From contig CALVST010000006.1 in assembly GCA_944359365.1 (NCBI GenBank), forward strand, positions 1-63,612: a stretch of DNA of 63,612 bases, read 5' to 3'. Of this stretch, positions 60,130-63,612 are shown piece by piece. The translations under genes and the position numbers were made by a program. The notes below the pieces were generated by a model that saw only the letters and a program-made list of their open reading frames with translations, ran no database searches and was not told the origin of the DNA. The DNA is from an uncultured Clostridia bacterium. GTDB taxonomy: Bacteria > Bacillota > Clostridia > Christensenellales > Borkfalkiaceae. Numbering within the stretch: the stretch's first letter is position 1; each line of letters begins with the position of its first letter.

Positions 60130-60630
60130 TTACAGAAAATGTACCCGTTCCACGTCGTAAAATCCCTTTGCGGGGGGATCTTCGTCGGGCACGCCCACCG
60201 CCACGATGGCAACGGGCACGCCGTCGCAGCCGATCACTTTCTTCACTTCATCGGTGCGCGGCTGCGTGGGGTAGCATCCGCACCAGCAGGCGCCGAGGCC
60301 GAGCCCTTTTGCGGCGAGCAAAATGTTCTCGACCGCCGCGCCGCAATCCTGCGGCCAATAATTGTGGCGGGGCTGCAGGTCGGGCCTGCCGCACACAACG
60401 ATCGCCCAACTTGCCGTTTCCAACATACGGCAGGCGGGGTGCGCCGCCATGAGCGCCGATTTTACTTCCTCTTTGTCGCTGCAGTAAAATTCCCACGGGC
60501 GGCTGTTCACCGCGCTGGGAGCGTGCATCGCCGCATCCAAAAGTTTTTGAATGCTCTCTTTGGCTACGGGCGCGCCCTTTTTATATTTGCGCACGCTGCG
60601 GCGCGCATAGATCGCTTCGAATACGTCCAT
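60130..60630 (-). CDS. Nitroreductase-family flavoprotein
   Basis: A 166-residue member of the nitroreductase superfamily, which uses FMN and NAD(P)H to reduce nitro, quinone or related groups. The N-terminal FMN phosphate motif is YARRSVRKYKKG, with AAMHAPSAVNSRPWEFY and NILLAAKGLGLGACWCG as further cofactor contacts. The length is that of the small single-domain group. It stands alone on the minus strand with GGGAGAGAGG before the ATG. Physiological substrate unknown. Confidence 0.9.
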   Translation of the reverse strand: MDVFEAIYARRSVRKYKKGAPVAKESIQKLLDAAMHAPSAVNSRPWEFYCSDKEEVKSALMAAHPACRMLETASWAIVVCGRPDLQPRHNYWPQDCGAAVENILLAAKGLGLGACWCGCYPTQPRTDEVKKVIGCDGVPVAIVAVGVPDEDPPAKGFYDVERVHFL

Positions 60631-60766
60631 TTTCCTCTCTCCCTTTTTTCGTTCTTATACATATTATAAACGTCGGCGCGCCCTTTGTCAACGGGTAAAA
60701 AGGATTGAATTTTGCCTCGGTTTATGGTATGATGTTAAAGAGAAAGTTTGCATAGGGAGAAAAGCC

Positions 60767-61444
60767 GTGCTCAAAGAGGGCGAAACGATCGAGGAACTGC
60801 TCGAAGGAGATTTAAAGATCATACAGAACGCATCGTTCTACCGCTTTACGAGCGACGCGGTGCTTCTTTCGCGCTTTGTAAAGGGCAAAAAGCGGGACGT
60901 TGTGGCAGACTTTTGCGCCGGCAGCGGCATCGTGGGGCTGCATTTTTTTGCGCTCAATCCGCACATATCCTCCGTTACGCTGTTTGAGATGCAGGAAGAG
61001 CTTTCCGATATGAGCGCGCGCTCCGTTCTGCTCAACGGGCTGAAAAATTTTACCGCGGTGTGTTGCAGGATACAGGATATCGGGCGGGAATACGACGATA
61101 AATTTTCCCTCATCCTGTGCAATCCGCCATATGAAACGGGCGGCTTTGAAAACGCCGACTACAAAAAGGCGATCTGCCGGAAAGAGATCACCGTAACGCT
61201 TGCCGAGATCGTAGACGCAGCTTATAAAAAACTTAAATTCGGCGGCAGGTTCGCGCTCGTGAACCGCGCCGACAGGCTCGCCGAAGTGCTCTATGCGATG
61301 AAGGCGCGCGGCATCGAGCCGAAACGCCTGCAATTCGTGCGCGGCAGGGCGGGCGCAAAACCGTATCTGATCCTCGTCGAAGGCACGAAAGGGGCAAAAG
61401 AGGGCATAGACATACTGCCCGACGCCGTAAACGTAAAAAATTAA
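60767..61444 (+). CDS. trmN6: tRNA1(Val) adenine-N6-methyltransferase-like (TrmN6/YfiC family)
   Basis: A 225-residue class I SAM-dependent methyltransferase of the COG4123 (YfiC/TrmN6) family, which modifies adenine 37 of tRNA-Val in Escherichia coli. The start is GTG at 60767, six bases after AGGGAGA. FTSDAVLLSRFVKGKKRD leads into the SAM motif DFCAGSGIVGLHF at about 47-59, and the catalytic motif CNPPYETGG is at about 120-128. It is followed 37 bases later by rsmI, a pairing common in Firmicutes. The exact RNA target in Gram-positives is not well defined, so the symbol is by family. Confidence 0.85.
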   Translation: MLKEGETIEELLEGDLKIIQNASFYRFTSDAVLLSRFVKGKKRDVVADFCAGSGIVGLHFFALNPHISSVTLFEMQEELSDMSARSVLLNGLKNFTAVCCRIQDIGREYDDKFSLILCNPPYETGGFENADYKKAICRKEITVTLAEIVDAAYKKLKFGGRFALVNRADRLAEVLYAMKARGIEPKRLQFVRGRAGAKPYLILVEGTKGAKEGIDILPDAVNVKN

Positions 61445-61481
61445 AGGAGAAAGACGCCGCTTTGCGGCGCGCCGCACTGTC

Positions 61482-62291
61482 ATGGTCACATTTGTCGCAA
61501 CGCCGATCGGGAACCTCGGCGATATCACCCTCCGCGCGCTCGACGCGCTCAGGGAAGCGGACGTCATTTTCTGCGAAGACACCCGCCATACTCTCAAACT
61601 GCTCAATTATTTCGAAATAAAAAAGCCGCTGCTTTCCTGCCATAAGTTCAACGAACTTGCCGCGGCGGAAAAGGTGGCGGCTCTCGCCGCCGAGGGCAAA
61701 AACGTTGCGGTCGTTACCGATGCGGGCACGCCCGTCATATCCGATCCCGGGAACATCCTCGTCAACGTACTGCGCGAAAAGGGCATACGGTACACCCTCG
61801 CGCCGGGTGCGTGCGCCTTCGTGGCGGCGCTCGTCTTGTCGGGCTTTCCTGCCGAAAAATTTGCGTTTTTAGGCTTTTTGCGCGGCAAAAGAGGGGAAAA
61901 GAAGGCATTTTTGCAGGAATACGCCGATTTTCGGGGGACGCTCGTTTTTTATTCCGCTCCGCAGGATACGGATGAGGACATCGCCCTGCTGTACGAAACG
62001 CTCGGCGAACGGGAAGCCTGCGCCGTGCGCGAGATCACGAAAGTACACGAAAGCGCGGAATATTTCATGCTTTCAGAAGGGCTTGCCGGTGAAAAGCGCG
62101 GGGAGTACGTCCTGCTGGTAAAAGGGGCGCAAAAACGGGAAAATCCGCTCAATTCGCTGTCCGAACGCGACCATATCGCGCACTACAAGGCGCTCGGCAT
62201 GAGCGAAAAGGATGCGCTGAAAGCCGCCGCAAAGGATCGCGGCGTTTCCAAAAGCGAATTGTATAAATTCACGATCAGGGAAAAGGAGTAA
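61482..62291 (+). CDS. rsmI: 16S rRNA (cytidine-1402 2'-O)-methyltransferase
   Basis: A 269-residue tetrapyrrole-methylase-fold enzyme that 2'-O-methylates C1402 of 16S rRNA. The N-terminal motif VATPIGNLGDITLRAL and FCEDTRHTLKLLNYF are diagnostic, as are VTDAGTPVISDPG (about 82-94) and PGACAFVAALVLSGF. A short C-terminal helical domain (SEKDALKAAAKDRGVSKSEL) is typical. It follows the TrmN6-like gene as in other Firmicutes. The length is normal and the gene appears intact. It marks the return to housekeeping DNA after the glycan loci. Confidence 0.95.
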   Translation: MVTFVATPIGNLGDITLRALDALREADVIFCEDTRHTLKLLNYFEIKKPLLSCHKFNELAAAEKVAALAAEGKNVAVVTDAGTPVISDPGNILVNVLREKGIRYTLAPGACAFVAALVLSGFPAEKFAFLGFLRGKRGEKKAFLQEYADFRGTLVFYSAPQDTDEDIALLYETLGEREACAVREITKVHESAEYFMLSEGLAGEKRGEYVLLVKGAQKRENPLNSLSERDHIAHYKALGMSEKDALKAAAKDRGVSKSELYKFTIREKE

Positions 62292-62326
62292 TAATTTTCT
62301 TTTTCGGATAAATTTTGCAAAGGGGG

Positions 62327-62356
62327 TTGACAAACTGCCTTTCCCGCCTATATAAT
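62327..62356 (+). promoter_or_regulatory. Consensus promoter of the small membrane protein gene
   Basis: TTGACA (62327-62332), 18 bases, TATAAT (62351-62356): both boxes perfect. A small hairpin GGATCG-TTT-CGATCC (about 62365-62379) lies in the leader just before AAGGAGG. Confidence 0.8.
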
Positions 62357-62393
62357 GATGATGAGGATCGTTTCGATCCCGAAGGAGGTCATT

Positions 62394-62816
62394 ATGAAGG
62401 AAATGTGGTCTAAAAGCTGGAAAAAGGTGCTTATCTGGGCATGCGGCTTTGTGAGCATCATTGCTTTTGCGGTCGCGGGCGGCTATGCGATCGTTAAGGG
62501 GGAGGACGAAGGCATCAGGCGCGCGGCAAAGCAGTGTTTCGTCGTTACGCTCATATTTTTGGCTGCAGACGTGATCGTCAGCATTTTGAGCAGCATCGCC
62601 GGGCTTGCGTCTTCGGCAGGGATGTACGACGTATTGGGGTGGCTGAATTTTATTTTGCTCATCGCAAAAATAGGGATTTATGCCGCGGCGATCATTATGA
62701 CGCTCGTTTCGGGCAAAAATGAAACTTCCGCGCCGCGGACGGACACGGAAGGAAAGTCGGAAAAGGCCGAAACGGAACCCGCCCAAACGCAAACGAACGA
62801 CGAAACGGCTGAATAA
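62394..62816 (+). CDS. Small three-helix membrane protein, unrecognised
   Basis: A 140-residue protein starting at the ATG five bases after AAGGAGG; an ATG at 62355 falls inside the -10 box. It has three membrane helices: VLIWACGFVSIIAFAVAGGYAIV, CFVVTLIFLAADVIVSILSSIAG, and WLNFILLIAKIGIYAAAIIMTLV. A hydrophilic Thr/Glu/Lys-rich tail of about 35 residues follows. The perfect promoter and ribosome site suggest strong constitutive expression. I cannot assign a function; it does not look like a transporter of known type. Confidence 0.7.
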   Translation: MKEMWSKSWKKVLIWACGFVSIIAFAVAGGYAIVKGEDEGIRRAAKQCFVVTLIFLAADVIVSILSSIAGLASSAGMYDVLGWLNFILLIAKIGIYAAAIIMTLVSGKNETSAPRTDTEGKSEKAETEPAQTQTNDETAE

Positions 62817-62817
62817 G

Positions 62818-62837
62818 TTCCGTAAATGTTTACGGAA
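62818..62837. repeat. Perfect 20-bp palindrome
   Basis: TTCCGTAAATGTTTACGGAA directly overlaps the end of the small membrane protein gene. It may be a weak hairpin or a regulator site. Confidence 0.5.
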
Positions 62838-62865
62838 TTTGTGTGAGAAAATTTTGATATTTGCA

Positions 62866-62906
62866 CCCCGCGCGGAGCACTGGACGGCGCTCCGCGCGGG
62901 GTTTTT
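62866..62906 (+). terminator. Terminator between convergent genes
   Basis: CCCCGCGCGGAGC (62866-62878) pairs perfectly with GCTCCGCGCGGGG (62889-62901), followed by five Ts. Confidence 0.85.
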
Positions 62907-63612
62907 ATAATTCTTCTTCGATATGTCTGCCGCACACGGGCAGTGTGACGTGCGTAAAGCCGATTTTTTTGAGCGTTTCGGAAACGATCTCGCGCTTTTC
63001 GCCAATGCGCGTTTCATCGTGTGCGTCGGAAGAAAAGATGACTTTTCTTCCGCCTAAGTCAAAATATCTCTGCAAAATGTCGGTATCGGGGATAAAGGGG
63101 CTGCCCGCAGTTTTTGCGGAGGAGTTGATCTCTAAAATTTTATTTTTTGCGATGATTTTTTTTAGGATCGCGTCCAAAATATCCGAAAAGTCCCGGTAGC
63201 GCAGCTTTGCGTCGGCATATTTTGCATTGCGCGAACAATAACCTATATGCGCAACGACGTCGTATGGGTAAGGCGCGTCCAAGCTTTCCAAAATGCGGAA
63301 AAGGTAAGCGTTATAGGCAAATTCCTTGCTTTTACCTACAAAAAAATCGGGGAAATAGCAGTCCTTTCCGAGACAGGTGTGCACGCTGTTGATGATAAAA
63401 TCGGGCGAATATTTTTCGGCTGCCGCGCAATATTTTTCCTGCGCGCGGGAAGAATCGTCGTAAGCAAATTCCGCGCCGACAAGAAAACGAATTTTCTCTC
63501 TGTATTCGTTTTGCATGGCGCGTCCGCGCGAAAAATAGGCGTCCGCATCGATTTGCCGCACTTCCTTGCCGCCGATTTTTACATGTTTGGCCACATAATC
63601 GTAATCGAAGTG
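62905..63612 (-). CDS. PHP-domain phosphatase (histidinol-phosphatase-like), 5' end outside the window
   Basis: A C-terminal fragment of 235 codons of a PHP-family metal phosphoesterase, similar to HisJ-type histidinol-phosphate phosphatases. The frame stays open to the end of the window (HFDYDY before a GTG at 63594), so the start and the first metal motif (His-x-His) are not seen. Visible metal-binding parts are LVGAEFAYDD, the later NSVHTCLGKDCYFPD, VVAHIGYCSRN and, near the end, IFSSDAHDETRIG. It is convergent with the small membrane protein gene. Biosynthetic role in histidine or a general phosphatase cannot be separated from this fragment. Confidence 0.8.
   Translation of the reverse strand, partial: HFDYDYVAKHVKIGGKEVRQIDADAYFSRGRAMQNEYREKIRFLVGAEFAYDDSSRAQEKYCAAAEKYSPDFIINSVHTCLGKDCYFPDFFVGKSKEFAYNAYLFRILESLDAPYPYDVVAHIGYCSRNAKYADAKLRYRDFSDILDAILKKIIAKNKILEINSSAKTAGSPFIPDTDILQRYFDLGGRKVIFSSDAHDETRIGEKREIVSETLKKIGFTHVTLPVCGRHIEEEL

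Noticed and set aside
62365..62393. Leader hairpin considered as a riboswitch
   Set aside because: Only a six-base stem with a three-base loop; no conserved riboswitch core could be seen.

Overview
The window looks like chromosomal DNA from a Gram-positive Clostridia-type anaerobe, most likely a gut commensal. The reasons are Shine-Dalgarno sites of the AGGAGG type before nearly every gene, lipoprotein signal peptides, carbohydrate ABC importers without a local ATPase, AraC-type regulators, and very large cell-surface proteins built from bacterial Ig-like, MBG-like and InlB-type repeats. A narrower placement (for example Christensenellales/Borkfalkiaceae) is only a guess from this gene style. 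No rRNA, tRNA or CRISPR array was recognised.

Layout. (1) 1-1500: the 3' part of a large serine recombinase with a frameshifted 5' end, followed by a probable transposase relic: decayed mobile DNA. (2) 1557-4533, minus strand: three-gene operon with a GH110-like beta-helix enzyme, an alpha/beta hydrolase and an SGNH esterase. (3) 4760-23285, plus strand: first glycan-utilisation locus. It has an ABC importer whose first permease carries an extra extracytoplasmic domain, a binding lipoprotein, four further membrane or surface proteins, an AraC regulator, a GH43-like enzyme, a TIM-barrel protein, a sialate-O-acetylesterase-like enzyme and an SGNH hydrolase. (4) 23544-27284: a 1246-residue protein with two cytoplasmic XRE helix-turn-helix domains, one membrane helix, about ten InlB-type B-repeats and a BspA-like LRR region, followed by a 69-residue HTH-like protein. 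(5) 27869-32400: three unrecognised proteins, two of them membrane-anchored, convergent with an XRE regulator and an ECF sigma factor. (6) 32712-54651: second glycan locus with a WbsX/GH99-like protein, divergent AraC regulator, surface lipoprotein, a second ABC importer, three large surface proteins (one DUF4838), an (alpha/alpha)-barrel enzyme, a GH78-like rhamnosidase and a GH20-like hexosaminidase. A broken phosphodiester-glycosidase gene lies between the last two. (7) 54729-57535: an ECF sigma / membrane anti-sigma pair divergent from a lipoprotein that carries the same ectodomain as the anti-sigma factor. Both sides have the same spaced promoter motif. (8) 57676-63612: SGNH hydrolase, Crp/Fnr regulator, YcxB-like membrane protein, nitroreductase, tRNA (trmN6-like) and rRNA (rsmI) methyltransferases, a small membrane protein and a PHP-family phosphatase cut by the window end.

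How it may work together (inference): almost all recognisable carbohydrate-active enzymes lack signal peptides, while the exported proteins are mostly binding or adhesive in character. That fits surface capture of glycans, import of fairly intact oligosaccharides through the two importers (with a shared ATPase encoded elsewhere), and cytoplasmic trimming and deacetylation. The enzymes are compatible with pectin-type side chains (GH78, GH43, esterases) or host glycans (GH110, GH20, sialate esterase). The sequence does not decide between these.

The best candidates for something undescribed are the sigma / anti-sigma / lipoprotein triad with a shared ectodomain and mirrored promoters, the double-HTH transmembrane InlB-repeat protein, and the permease fused to an extracytoplasmic domain.
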